Shown: piece by piece, positions 34,550 through 42,285 of the stretch
How positions within the stretch are numbered: position 1 is the stretch's first letter
Layout: the number at the start of each line of letters is the position of its first letter
Assembly (NCBI RefSeq): GCF_000243335.1
Contig: NZ_JH597773.1
Location: 258,365-322,364, forward strand
Direction: 5' to 3'
Source: Leptonema illini DSM 21528
GTDB taxonomy: Bacteria; Spirochaetota; Leptospiria; Leptospirales; Leptonemataceae
DNA: 64,000 nucleotides
Position numbers and translations under genes: made by a program
Notes under the pieces: generated by a model
Told to the model about the DNA's origin: nothing
Seen by the model: only the letters and a program-made list of their open reading frames with translations
Database searches by the model: none

Positions 34550-34776
34550 TTCGCAAGTTCTTTAAGAGCGTTACGATATTTTCGCGCTCCTTTTTCGTAC
34601 ACCTGCATCGCCTGGTCGAAATCCGGATCATACGGAGAGAGCAGGATTCCCGAATCCGTCTCGATCAGGTGCACCCGATCTCCAGGCTGAAGGTGCAGGC
34701 GTTCGAGCATGGATTTCGGGATGGTCGCTCCTTGCGAGTTACCGATATTTCGGATTACCGTTTCTTTCACTGCCAT
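34546..34776 (-). CDS. AbrB/MazE-type antitoxin partner of Doc
   Basis: A 76-residue protein with a swapped-hairpin AbrB DNA-binding domain: VIRNIGNSQGATIPKSMLERLHLQPGDRV-type residues (about 6-33). A C-terminal helix (FDQAMQVYEKGARKYRNALKEL) follows and would wrap and neutralise the toxin. The ATG at 34776 is chosen because the domain begins there; the frame extends to 34851 without homology. TATAAC lies directly before the ATG on the minus strand, so transcription may start very close to the start codon. Such antitoxins usually repress their own operon. Confidence 0.85.
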   Translation of the reverse strand: MAVKETVIRNIGNSQGATIPKSMLERLHLQPGDRVHLIETDSGILLSPYDPDFDQAMQVYEKGARKYRNALKELAK

Positions 34777-34873
34777 GTTATAACAATCGTAATACTGCGA
34801 CACTCGTCCATCATTTTTTGCGGCGACGGAGGCACTGTGGTCGCCGGACATCCCCTGTTGGATTCCCTCGCTG

Positions 34874-34894
34874 CCAGTTGAGTTCCAGTCACCG
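34874..34894. repeat. Repeat fragment R3
   Basis: A 21-nt stretch identical to 34001-34021 within R1. It sits upstream of the antitoxin and next to the full copy R2. It indicates a third, truncated copy of the same element. Confidence 0.75.
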
Positions 34895-34911
34895 TTATGG
34901 GAGTGGCGGCA

Positions 34912-35167
34912 GGAAGAGGTGAACCGCAGAGGGCGCTGAGGACACGGAGGGAGGAAGGAGAGAGTTGTTGGGGGGCGTTATACGGCGTCAGTATTCTGCC
35001 AGTTGAGTGGACGTCGCTGCTACGGGAGTTTGCGGCTCCATCGAAGAGTTGTTGTCCACGAAAAGCATGAAAGACGCGAAACTCAAAAGCAGAGTCATTC
35101 GGTTTTCCAGAGCCTCATCCTGTGAATGTAGACCCAAAGAATCTGGATGGCTTCTCGTTAGCCGGGG
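34912..35167. repeat. Repeat copy R2: 3' flank of the gene at 35158-36024
   Basis: A direct repeat of R1 in the same orientation, with the same purine-rich core, a GTTATAC site at 34977-34983 and the 18-nt block at 35150-35167 covering the stop codon of the minus-strand gene. Two unrelated genes thus share the same 3' element. Together with R1 it brackets the doc/antitoxin pair. Confidence 0.85.
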
Positions 35168-36024
35168 GAATTCTTTCGTGCTCTTCGCGGAGCTGTTTCT
35201 GCATCGACATCCCCGCTTTTGCCCAAGGAGTTCCGATATGTCTTCCATTCTTCCAGGGTGAAGGAGCAATTTCCAGATTGAATCTGTATCATCGCCGGCG
35301 CAAAGGCCTCCACGCTCTCCATGGCTGCATGCCAGATTCGGTCCGTAAGACCTCTCCTCTCAAGGGAAACAGAGAACCCGGCCGTCGTCGCTCGACATAC
35401 GTCAAACAGCAGACCCGGCTTCTTATCGCTCAGGTCGCCAGGATCTTGTAGAAACCAACCCTCGTAATTGACGGAGGGAACACTTGCCACGTCAACCGGT
35501 TGCCCACCCAGGACATGCCATGCGAGGTGAATTCCTCTTCGAGCGAACTCACCAACCCAGTGAGCCGGAGCTGGCAGTGGCCTCCGGCTCACAACCACAG
35601 TAAACTTCGCTTCGTTTGGCTCTGGCTTCACAAGTTCGACGAATTGGGGAAGCTCCACAACGTGCACGACGCTACATTTAAGCCTGACACTGGGAGGAAT
35701 GTCTATCAGGAAGTCAATCCCTTCTGCCGCTAGCATCGTATCTAATCCGTTAATGCATCCATCAAAAGAGAACTCTTGCCACTCCGAGTCGAAGTAATAT
35801 TCCGTGACTCCTTGCGCCAACAACCTGAATGCACGGTACACCATCTCGGAATTCGCCTCGTAAGTGCCCTTGATGGGATAGCCCAGCTCCACAGTTACCG
35901 CCGTCGGTACGGCATCTGACTCCAGCCCAGGTATCGGTGTCATGCTTATCACGCGGCCGTCCTGAAAATACGAATGCTCCTGGGCCCATCTTTCCAATTG
36001 GTCGTAATGCTCTATCTGCATCAT
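35158..36024 (-). CDS. Hypothetical protein in cassette-like island
   Basis: A 288-residue soluble protein with no recognised family. It contains VTVELGYPIKGTYEANSEMVYRAF and VVSRRPLPAPAHWVGEFARRGIHLAWHVL segments, rich in Trp and aromatic residues. The end (RRARKNSPG) lies in repeat R2, so its original C-terminus may have been shorter or different. GGAGG upstream of the ATG at 36024 is a strong ribosome binding site, and an attC-like core sits only about 20 nt further upstream. This arrangement resembles a promoterless gene cassette. No function can be given. Confidence 0.65.
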   Translation of the reverse strand: MMQIEHYDQLERWAQEHSYFQDGRVISMTPIPGLESDAVPTAVTVELGYPIKGTYEANSEMVYRAFRLLAQGVTEYYFDSEWQEFSFDGCINGLDTMLAAEGIDFLIDIPPSVRLKCSVVHVVELPQFVELVKPEPNEAKFTVVVSRRPLPAPAHWVGEFARRGIHLAWHVLGGQPVDVASVPSVNYEGWFLQDPGDLSDKKPGLLFDVCRATTAGFSVSLERRGLTDRIWHAAMESVEAFAPAMIQIQSGNCSFTLEEWKTYRNSLGKSGDVDAETAPRRARKNSPG

Positions 36025-36044
36025 ACTTTCGCCTCCGACATCGC

Positions 36045-36120
36045 GCCTAACGTCATTGAGCCTACGAAGCAGGGAGCGCCCACGGGATTCAAGCGAAGCG
36101 GGCTGTCTTCGAGTTGTTTG
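36045..36120 (-). other. attC-like recombination site candidate
   Basis: On the minus strand this ends in GTTAGGC (36051-36045), matching the GTTRRRY core. It begins near an AAC core about 75 nt earlier (36113-36118 region, degenerate). Between them are AGCC/GGCT L-box-like pairs (36059-36062 and 36101-36104) flanking a CGCTTCGC-containing centre. Order and length fit an attC site of an integron cassette, but the left core is poor. It lies exactly between two cassette-like genes. Confidence 0.45.
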
Positions 36121-36144
36121 CTGCTCACACCCAGCTCAGACAAA

Positions 36145-36489
36145 TCAGTTTCCGCCTTCGTAGTAATCTACGTTTAGATTGTCTGCAATTTCGTATGCCC
36201 ACTCTCGATTTTCCGAGTCCACGTCAAAGAAACAGAATTCCACGAACTGCGATCCTATGGTAACATAGAACGCCCCATCGTCGCCATTGTCCCATGCCAG
36301 GCTTCCATCATCAAGTTCTACGACACCTGGGTATGCAGAGCGAATTTCACTAACGAAGGTATCTGTCGGGAATTGCATCAGGTGTGGGGAGCTGGCACCG
36401 TTCAATACAGTCCTGCGGATCCTCTCAAGGGAACTATCATTCAGTTCTTTCCCCGGAACGAGATTCCAGAAAACAACTCGGAACGCCAT
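36145..36489 (-). CDS. Small hypothetical protein in cassette-like island
   Basis: A 114-residue protein, acidic and soluble, of unknown family. It opens with MAFRVVFWNLVPGKEL and contains a GVVELDDGSLAWDNGDDGAFYVTIGS beta region followed by a C-terminal helix-strand. Small domains like this are common among integron cassette and polymorphic-toxin immunity proteins, but no specific family is recognised. GAGGAGG lies just before the ATG, a strong independent ribosome binding site. It is flanked by core-like sites at 36045 and 36566. Confidence 0.65.
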   Translation of the reverse strand: MAFRVVFWNLVPGKELNDSSLERIRRTVLNGASSPHLMQFPTDTFVSEIRSAYPGVVELDDGSLAWDNGDDGAFYVTIGSQFVEFCFFDVDSENREWAYEIADNLNVDYYEGGN

Positions 36490-36609
36490 GGCTTTTCCTC
36501 CTCAAAAAAAGCATACGGCAACACGATGCTGCCCGGAACATAGAGAGCACAGCCTCTAATCTGCTGTTAGACGCGCTAAGCCGATTCTTTACAATCTTGC
36601 ATTGAACGC
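36490..36609 (-). other. Intergenic spacer with attC-like core
   Basis: It contains GTCTAAC on the minus strand (36572-36566), a match to the RYYYAAC core, 38 nt after the end of the upstream gene. A partial palindrome (CGGCAACACGATGCTGCCCG) lies close to the next ribosome binding site. The right-hand core is not recognisable. It is possibly a degenerate attC. Confidence 0.35.
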
Positions 36610-37347
36610 TCAAAGAGTACCGCCATCTGGCCAGTTTTTCCAATGCGTATTCGGCGGCAGTGAAGGCTTATAAACTTTTAAGTCTCCACTGACAAGGACT
36701 TCAGCAAGCTGCTGGAACGTTTCAGACACACCTGGCCGGTGACTATCATCCGCCACATCCGGATGATTCCATTCTTCAAGCTGCATGACATGTTCAAGAT
36801 TCAGCGGTATATTGTAGCGACGCTCATCAGGCGTTGCCATAACAAGCTCTCTATAGTTGGCAGCGAGTAACCGGCACAGTTCAAACGTATAGATCTGATT
36901 GGGATCCGTCAAAGATACGTCGGCAACTGCGTAATCTGGACGCGAAGGTACTGGAATTCTATGGCCCCGTATCAAGATATCTCCACCATGATTATTGACA
37001 ACCTCCCAGTCATCTGGTTGCATCCAGTGACCCTCTTCAATCGGAAAAACGAATCGAGTCTCATTGTTCGGATTGGCTTCAATATAATCTCTAAAAGCCG
37101 AATGGCTCACAAATTCGGATTCGCGTTGCCGATTGAACAAATTGCTGCCAAAGGTGGCAATCTGAGTATGAGGGATTCCAGAACGCGGTGAAAAACCAAA
37201 TACTTCTACGACAATTGCCCAATCGCTTGCAGAACGATACAGCGAGAGCCGACTGGCAGCAAGATATACGTATCCATTGTCAAGCATGGGGAATGTGAAA
37301 TTGTCACAGCAGCGATCCAGGACATTCAGAATTTCCTTGCTATTCAT
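36610..37347 (-). CDS. Hypothetical protein, DUF7003-like
   Basis: A 245-residue soluble protein. The start MNSKEILNVLDRCC followed by FPMLDNGYVYLAASRLSLYRS and WAIVVEVFGFSPRSGIPHTQI resembles the DUF7003 family as remembered, a group of unknown function frequent in accessory regions. FVFPIEEGHWM and NLEHVMQLEEWNHPD also look family-like. The ATG at 37347 is preferred over 37380 because the recognisable sequence begins there. The gene is bracketed by core-like sites at 36566 and 37397. It was probably acquired horizontally with its neighbours. Confidence 0.7.
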   Translation of the reverse strand: MNSKEILNVLDRCCDNFTFPMLDNGYVYLAASRLSLYRSASDWAIVVEVFGFSPRSGIPHTQIATFGSNLFNRQRESEFVSHSAFRDYIEANPNNETRFVFPIEEGHWMQPDDWEVVNNHGGDILIRGHRIPVPSRPDYAVADVSLTDPNQIYTFELCRLLAANYRELVMATPDERRYNIPLNLEHVMQLEEWNHPDVADDSHRPGVSETFQQLAEVLVSGDLKVYKPSLPPNTHWKNWPDGGTL

Positions 37348-37381
37348 TGCTGTTGACCTTTGAAACCGCTGTCCTGGCAAT

Positions 37382-37435
37382 CTATGGGCATACTGCGCCT
37401 AACTCCCATAGTATGCCCTCACTCAGCACACTGAG
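37382..37435. other. Nested palindromes with attC-like core
   Basis: GGGCATACT (37386-37394) pairs with AGTATGCCC (37410-37418), and CTATGGG (37382-37388) pairs alternatively with CCCATAG (37405-37411). The loop holds GCCTAAC (37397-37403), GTTAGGC on the coding strand. A further CTCAG/CTGAG hairpin follows at 37422-37435. The two pairings exclude each other, as in a fold switch or a recombination site. Confidence 0.6.
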
Positions 37436-37642
37436 CAGCAGTCATACGCGCAATCCTCCCTTGTTCCAGAAATTCCGTCCATCATTTTTTGCCGCGTCAC
37501 AGGCACTGTAGTTCGATCGCGGGAATGATTCGATTAAAATCAAGGGATACTTGATGCCAGAAGCTCTGCAGGCTTGCCCGGGCCTGCACTGCAAGCGAAG
37601 CCGAGGAGCGGAGCCTTTAGCCGTAAGTTATGCGCCGTTCTG
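37436..37642. other. Non-coding spacer with island repeat and GTTATGC site
   Basis: It contains TCCATCATTTTTTGC followed by CAGGCACTGTAGTTCG, matching in part the sequence upstream of the antitoxin near 34807-34840. It also has a CGAAGCC/GGAGCGGAGCC-rich segment leading to GTTATGC at 37627-37633. No gene is seen. It resembles the 3' part of a cassette after the SH3 lipoprotein gene. Confidence 0.45.
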
Positions 37643-38764
37643 TTACGGGCATGCTTCAGCAACAAAGCCCTCTCCATACAGTCCGCCGATTCTGAGTTTT
37701 TCGTCTGTAAAAGAATACGTGTACGGCTCGTTCATCTCTCGAAGGTAAATCTCATGGTATCGCTCACCATTCATGTTGATTTGTTCAGGGAAGACAAACA
37801 TGGAATTGCCCGTTGTCGGCCTGGCATCCAGCCTGGAGGGCTGAAAGAGAAATGGAAGCTTGCATAGATTGAGAGTACCATCAGGACCGCGCCAGATGTG
37901 CCGGAGATGATCAGGAATACCTGTAACCGGGGCCTGTTTCTGGAATTCCCCTGTATCATCGCCGATCGACAGTTTGATTCGATCGAGACCCGAAGGTCGA
38001 ATTTTGATTCTAATCGGAGGTCCTTCGTAGCACATGAATAACAACCCGTCCATTTCGTATTCACCGTTTTCAAATGAAACGTTTTCGAAGCCCTTAATTT
38101 CGGAGCGGGACAATTGAAAAGACCATTGATCGGAATAGCAAAGAAGCAGTAAGCGCCCTTCGGATAACCAAGCCCCTGAGAGTTGATTCAGAGCGCCGCA
38201 TTCGTGATTTCCTGAAAAGCGCGGAAGAGTGCCGGAAATCAGCTGATCGTAGTATTCCTGTGTCCCGGCAGAGAAGGAGTAAATCCACCCTTCTGGGAAG
38301 CCCGGTGAACGAATACGAAGCCAATTGCCCTTTTTGTCCAATTCCTCGATCCTGATTCCCGCTGGAAGATCCACGAGGGCTGCCTTTGACTTCCACTCAG
38401 GTTGCGCGTACAGGGGAACTCTATCAAGCGTAATCCAGGATGGACGGGCTTTTTGAAAGTAGTCATCTACGGATTTCGCATAGCCGCCAAAAATCCAGCC
38501 CGATTGACGACGGGAATTCTGAATTTGATACCATTTCGCAGATATCCCGTCGATAGTATCCGCCGGACCGATCTGCTGAATGAGAACCTTTTCCCCTTTG
38601 CCGGCCAGTCCGACAACCGCACCAGTCAGACTCGGACGTTCCCGCATGCGGAGCATGGATGCTGTGACGATGAAGGGATTACCGACGGTGTCGTCTTGAA
38701 CAGGCCGCGGACAATCACAAAAAGTCAACGAGAATAGGACCAATAGAGCAACTCTGGCGTACAT
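37643..38764 (-). CDS. Lipoprotein with two SH3-like domains
   Basis: A 373-residue exported protein. The leader MYARVALLVLFSLTFC, or the following DC, gives a relaxed lipobox. Residues about 30-95 form a bacterial SH3 domain (MLRMRERPSLTGAVVGLAGKGEKV, then WYQIQNSRRQSGWIFGGYAK). A second copy follows at about 110-165 (VPLYAQPEWKSKAALVDLPAG, then NWLRIRSPGFPEGWIYSF). The C-terminal half is beta-rich with several Cys and no recognised family. Such SH3 domains usually bind peptidoglycan or peptides, so a periplasmic or surface envelope role is inferred. It is the first gene of the minus-strand island. Confidence 0.8.
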   Translation of the reverse strand: MYARVALLVLFSLTFCDCPRPVQDDTVGNPFIVTASMLRMRERPSLTGAVVGLAGKGEKVLIQQIGPADTIDGISAKWYQIQNSRRQSGWIFGGYAKSVDDYFQKARPSWITLDRVPLYAQPEWKSKAALVDLPAGIRIEELDKKGNWLRIRSPGFPEGWIYSFSAGTQEYYDQLISGTLPRFSGNHECGALNQLSGAWLSEGRLLLLCYSDQWSFQLSRSEIKGFENVSFENGEYEMDGLLFMCYEGPPIRIKIRPSGLDRIKLSIGDDTGEFQKQAPVTGIPDHLRHIWRGPDGTLNLCKLPFLFQPSRLDARPTTGNSMFVFPEQINMNGERYHEIYLREMNEPYTYSFTDEKLRIGGLYGEGFVAEACP

Positions 38765-38808
38765 TGTTTTCCCCGTAACAGAATGGTGTACAACGATAGA
38801 GTTTCCAC

Positions 38809-38833
38809 GATAGCCAGCTTCGCTGGCACTATC
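38809..38833. other. Hairpin upstream of the SH3 lipoprotein gene
   Basis: GATAG-CCAGC (38809-38818) pairs with GCTGG-CTATC (38822-38826 and 38829-38833) around a TTC loop with a 2-nt bulge. There is no T-run. It marks the border between the island and the DUF1015 gene and may be the last structure of the cassette-like series. Confidence 0.5.
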
Positions 38834-38857
38834 CGAAGTTGACCAACTCGCCCCCCC

Positions 38858-40093
38858 TCACTCCAGTGAATTCACAAAGAACCCCGTGCGCAGCTTCGGC
38901 TCGAACCAGGTCGACTTCGGAGGCATAACCTCTCCGGCATCGGCGACAAGAAAGAGGGCATCGATGGGCGTGGCATGCATCGAGAAGGCGACGGCCCACT
39001 CGCCCGAGTCTACCTTGCGCGTTAACTCCGCCTCGCCGCGAATGCCGCCGACAAAGGCAATGCGCGACGATGTGCGCGGATCATCGATGCCAAGGATGGG
39101 CGCCAATACCTGATCCTGCAACACGGCAACATCAAGGCCTTTCAGCACATCGGCGGGTACCTGATTCGGCCGGAACTCATACCACTTCTTATCGATATAT
39201 ACGTCGATGCGATGAAGGTCAGACTTCGTAGCTGTGCGCTCCGTCAGCGAACCGAGCTTGCGCAGAGCAGCGAGAAAATCCGAAGGGGCCAGGCCGTTCA
39301 GGTCTTTGACGATGCGGTTATACGGCATGATATGCAGCTGCGCCGACGGAAAGGTAACGCTTAAAAAATACTGGAAGGGCGACAGCTCGGTGACGGGCTG
39401 CCCGGCAGACGCAGCCTGTTCGCGGCGCTGCAATCCGACGCGGACGGTCGATGCCGTGCGATGATGACCGTCGGCTATATAAACGGCGTCGAGCTTGCGA
39501 TAGAGATCAAGCAGCTCGGTTTGAACGGCGCCCGGAGCGATGCGAAAGATCTCATGCCGCACGCCGTCATCGGTCGTGACGTCATAGTCGGCCGGACGCT
39601 TCGTCTGTTCGGTTAAAATCTCTTCGATGCGCGGAGCGGCCTCGGAGCGATAGGCGAAGAAGACGGGCTCTGTGTTGCAGCCCGTGCGGTCGATGTGACG
39701 CAGGCGATCCTCTTCTTTGTCGGGCCTCGTGAATTCATGGCGCTTGATCCGGCCTTCGACGTAGTCGTCGATATGCGAACGTCCGGCGATGCCCGTCTGA
39801 CTGCGACCGAAGGCCGTTAACCGATAGAGATAGAGCGACTCGGCGTTATCACGAAAGAGCAGTCCGGCATCGATCCACTTCTTGAGATTTTCGGCGGCAC
39901 GGTCGTAGATGACGTCGGCATGCGCATCCTGCTCGGGCGGGAACTCAATCTCTGATCTGATGATATGAAGGAACGAATCCGGCCCTGCCATCGCCCGGGC
40001 CTCTTCCGTATCCATGACGTCATACGGAGGACAGACGATGGCCGAAGCCTTCTCCTTATTCGGAAGATACGCTGCAAAGGGCTGGAATCGCAT
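38858..40093 (-). CDS. DUF1015 family protein
   Basis: A 411-residue cytoplasmic protein covering a complete DUF1015. The features are CPPYDVMD at about 21-28, HRDxxR-like HIDRTGC, the ADGHHRTAS motif near residue 213 (a possible catalytic centre), and the C-terminal MPPKSTWFEPKLRTGFF. The family is widespread and often sits near serine biosynthesis genes; its activity is not established. It lies 12 nt downstream of the VOC protein gene on the same strand, so the two probably share a transcript. It is core-type sequence, in contrast to the island beyond it. Confidence 0.9.
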   Translation of the reverse strand: MRFQPFAAYLPNKEKASAIVCPPYDVMDTEEARAMAGPDSFLHIIRSEIEFPPEQDAHADVIYDRAAENLKKWIDAGLLFRDNAESLYLYRLTAFGRSQTGIAGRSHIDDYVEGRIKRHEFTRPDKEEDRLRHIDRTGCNTEPVFFAYRSEAAPRIEEILTEQTKRPADYDVTTDDGVRHEIFRIAPGAVQTELLDLYRKLDAVYIADGHHRTASTVRVGLQRREQAASAGQPVTELSPFQYFLSVTFPSAQLHIMPYNRIVKDLNGLAPSDFLAALRKLGSLTERTATKSDLHRIDVYIDKKWYEFRPNQVPADVLKGLDVAVLQDQVLAPILGIDDPRTSSRIAFVGGIRGEAELTRKVDSGEWAVAFSMHATPIDALFLVADAGEVMPPKSTWFEPKLRTGFFVNSLE

Positions 40094-40105
40094 GCTATAC
40101 CTCGT

Positions 40106-40570
40106 TTAACCCAGATCGCGGATGACGTCGGCCGGAGCCTGTACGAGCTCGATCAAGACGCCTTCGCCTGAGAGCGGGAACTGTTCGTTGCCCTTCGGAT
40201 GCATGAAGGCTACCTTGTGGCCGGCTGCTCCGACGCGGATGCCGCCCGGCGCGAAACGCACGCCCTGCTGCTCAAGCCACGATACGGCCTTCTCGATGTC
40301 GTCCACCCACAGACCGATGTGATTGAGCGGCGGAATATGCACCTTCGGACTTTTCTCGGGATCAAGTGGTTGCATGATGTCGATCTCGACGGCATGAGAG
40401 CCTTTGCCGATACGCAGGATGTCTTCGTCGACGTTCTCTTTCTCGCTTTTGAAATCGCCGGTCTTTTCGAGACCGAAAAGCTCGACCCAGAGCTTAGAGA
40501 GACGGCCTTTATCGGGTCCGCCGATGGCGATCTGCTGAACGCCCAGTACACGAAAGGGTTTGGTTTGCAT
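40106..40570 (-). CDS. VOC (glyoxalase/bleomycin resistance-like) family protein
   Basis: A 154-residue protein of the vicinal oxygen chelate fold with two beta-alpha-beta-beta-beta modules. [28 protein letters not shown] begins the first. The second begins at [26 protein letters not shown]. Metal ligands are plausible at the start of the second module (His in LNHIGLWV) and in the Glu of GVLIELVQ. The order resembles methylmalonyl-CoA epimerase or lactoylglutathione lyase, but the substrate is not decidable. It is divergent from speE across about 100 nt. Confidence 0.85.
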   Translation of the reverse strand: MQTKPFRVLGVQQIAIGGPDKGRLSKLWVELFGLEKTGDFKSEKENVDEDILRIGKGSHAVEIDIMQPLDPEKSPKVHIPPLNHIGLWVDDIEKAVSWLEQQGVRFAPGGIRVGAAGHKVAFMHPKGNEQFPLSGEGVLIELVQAPADVIRDLG

Positions 40571-40674
40571 GACACCATGGTTTCCGTTTTGACCTCTGCT
40601 GTCGTTTATTTTTCGTGGTGATCCGCTTCCCTCAAGGGTGATGCGCCATTCCAGCTTCTAACGAGGAGAATGTC

Positions 40675-41532
40675 ATGAGTCTCTGGTTTATCGAGAATCT
40701 CGAAATTGCCGACGATCTGAAGGCACAGGTTCAGATCAAAAATCGTCTTCATACGGAGCAGAGTCCGTTTCAGAAGATCGAGATCTTCGAAACGACCGGG
40801 CTCGGACGTATGCTCACGCTCGACGACGTCATCATGTGCACCGAGTACGACGAGATGGCGTATCATGAGATGATCGTTCACGTGCCCATGTTCGCCCATA
40901 AGAATCCCGAGAAGGTTCTTGTCATCGGCGGAGGCGACGGCGGCACGGTGCGCGAGGTGCTCAAGCATCCCGGTTTAAAGCACGTGGACATGTGCGAGAT
41001 CGACGAGCGCGTCGTTCGCGTCAGCGAACAGTATCTGCCGTCGTTCGCATCGGAGCTCGGGCATCCGAAGGCCGCTCTGCATTTCAAAGACGGCATTCAG
41101 TGGGTGAAGGATCGCAAGAACGAATACGACGTTATCCTCGTCGACTCAAGCGACCCTGTCGGTCCGGCCGCCGTTCTTTTCACCGAAGAGTTCTTCGGCT
41201 ACTGCCGCGACTCGCTGAAAGAAGACGGCATCCTCGTCAACCAGGCCGAGAACTTCTACATGCACCGTCCGATCATCAAGCGCATGCTCGGCTTCGGGGC
41301 CAATCTCTTCCCTATCAGCAGCTACTACTTCACCGTCATCCCGACGTATCCGGGCGGTCAGATCGGCTTCACCTTCTTCTCGAAGAAGTACACGCCGTTT
41401 GAAAATCTGGAGGCGCGCACATCGGGCGATCTCAGCGGCTTTAAGTTCCGCTACTGGACGCCTGAGATCCATCGCTCGGCCTTCCAGCTCCCTCGCTTTG
41501 TGCGCGATGACTTCGGGTTGAAGCAGTATTGA
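40675..41532 (+). CDS. speE: Spermidine synthase (polyamine aminopropyltransferase)
   Basis: A 285-residue enzyme that transfers the aminopropyl group of decarboxylated S-adenosylmethionine to putrescine. The motifs are MLTLDDVIMCTEYDE-type (split between residues 43-57), VLVIGGGDGGTVREVLKH (nucleotide-binding, about 83-100), the acidic CEIDE, and VDSSDPVGPA around 158-167 with the catalytic Asp. A GAGGAG ribosome binding site precedes the ATG at 40675. It is transcribed alone. Length and motifs are standard. Confidence 0.95.
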   Translation: MSLWFIENLEIADDLKAQVQIKNRLHTEQSPFQKIEIFETTGLGRMLTLDDVIMCTEYDEMAYHEMIVHVPMFAHKNPEKVLVIGGGDGGTVREVLKHPGLKHVDMCEIDERVVRVSEQYLPSFASELGHPKAALHFKDGIQWVKDRKNEYDVILVDSSDPVGPAAVLFTEEFFGYCRDSLKEDGILVNQAENFYMHRPIIKRMLGFGANLFPISSYYFTVIPTYPGGQIGFTFFSKKYTPFENLEARTSGDLSGFKFRYWTPEIHRSAFQLPRFVRDDFGLKQY

Positions 41533-41587
41533 TTCTGTTCTAGCGGGCGTTCGGTGAGACGGGCGCCCGGTGAAGCCGAAGAAAGGG

Positions 41588-41697
41588 GTTAACCGCGGAG
41601 GGCTCTGAGAGCTCGGAGGAGATCCGGATAGGGGTTGGCGGGAGTACGAAAATTGACTCGCTATAGTTTAAAGCCGGTTGACCACGGAGGGGGGATG
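41588..41697 (+). repeat. Purine-rich CGGAGG-type repeat motifs
   Basis: Two short relatives of the purine-rich core found in R1 and R2 lie here: AACCGCGGAGGGCTCTGAG at about 41589 and GTTGACCACGGAGGGG at about 41678. The second directly provides the ribosome binding site of the next gene. An inverted relative lies near 43116-43135. They mark the start of the second accessory patch. Confidence 0.55.
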
Positions 41698-42225
41698 AAG
41701 CGCATCTCATATATAGCGATCGCTGCTTTCATTTCGCCGCTGGCCGCTACTTTGCTGGCCGTATTGGATTTATCTCTACAAGAGTTTGTAAATCAATTCT
41801 GGTTCGATATTGACATCCTTGACAAAATAGCATGCGGCCTGCCCTGGTATCTGCCGTTCTATCTTTTCTTGATCAGCCCTGTCGTTTTCGTTGCAACAGT
41901 GCTTGCCCTGAACATCAGCCACCGCAGCAGCCATACGCATCGCATTCTGGCAGGAACGCTGTTTATTGCTCTCCTGATCGTCAGTCTCTTATTTGTATTC
42001 CAGGGACCGTGTACTCTCCTGTACAGGCTTGCTTCTGCGATCTTACTGTTTTCTGGAGTCTATCTATTGCGCCCGTTTCGATTCCTGTTTGGTGAAGAAG
42101 CCGGTTTCCCGAGTCGGCCGTTTTCAATACTCTTCATAATTCTGATTATAGTGGTTATATTACTCTTCTTAATTGCTCCCAATATCGAGCACTGTATTAA
42201 GGGAAAGTGCTTCGGTGCATTGTAG
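41695..42225 (+). CDS. Small multi-span membrane protein
   Basis: A 176-residue integral membrane protein with about five hydrophobic segments (starting near residues 4, 57, 78, 108 and 145) and a short C-terminal tail with two cysteines (HCIKGKCFG). No family was recognised. The ATG at 41695 follows GGAGGGG directly. An in-frame GTG at 41635 would add a soluble, non-membrane leader and is less likely. Base composition is more AT-rich than the flanking core genes, consistent with acquisition. Confidence 0.65.
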   Translation: MKRISYIAIAAFISPLAATLLAVLDLSLQEFVNQFWFDIDILDKIACGLPWYLPFYLFLISPVVFVATVLALNISHRSSHTHRILAGTLFIALLIVSLLFVFQGPCTLLYRLASAILLFSGVYLLRPFRFLFGEEAGFPSRPFSILFIILIIVVILLFLIAPNIEHCIKGKCFGAL

Positions 42226-42285
42226 GCGCCCCTTACAAGAACACGTTTCCCAACACCCATCCTATGGAGGTCGAGGTCTGAGATC

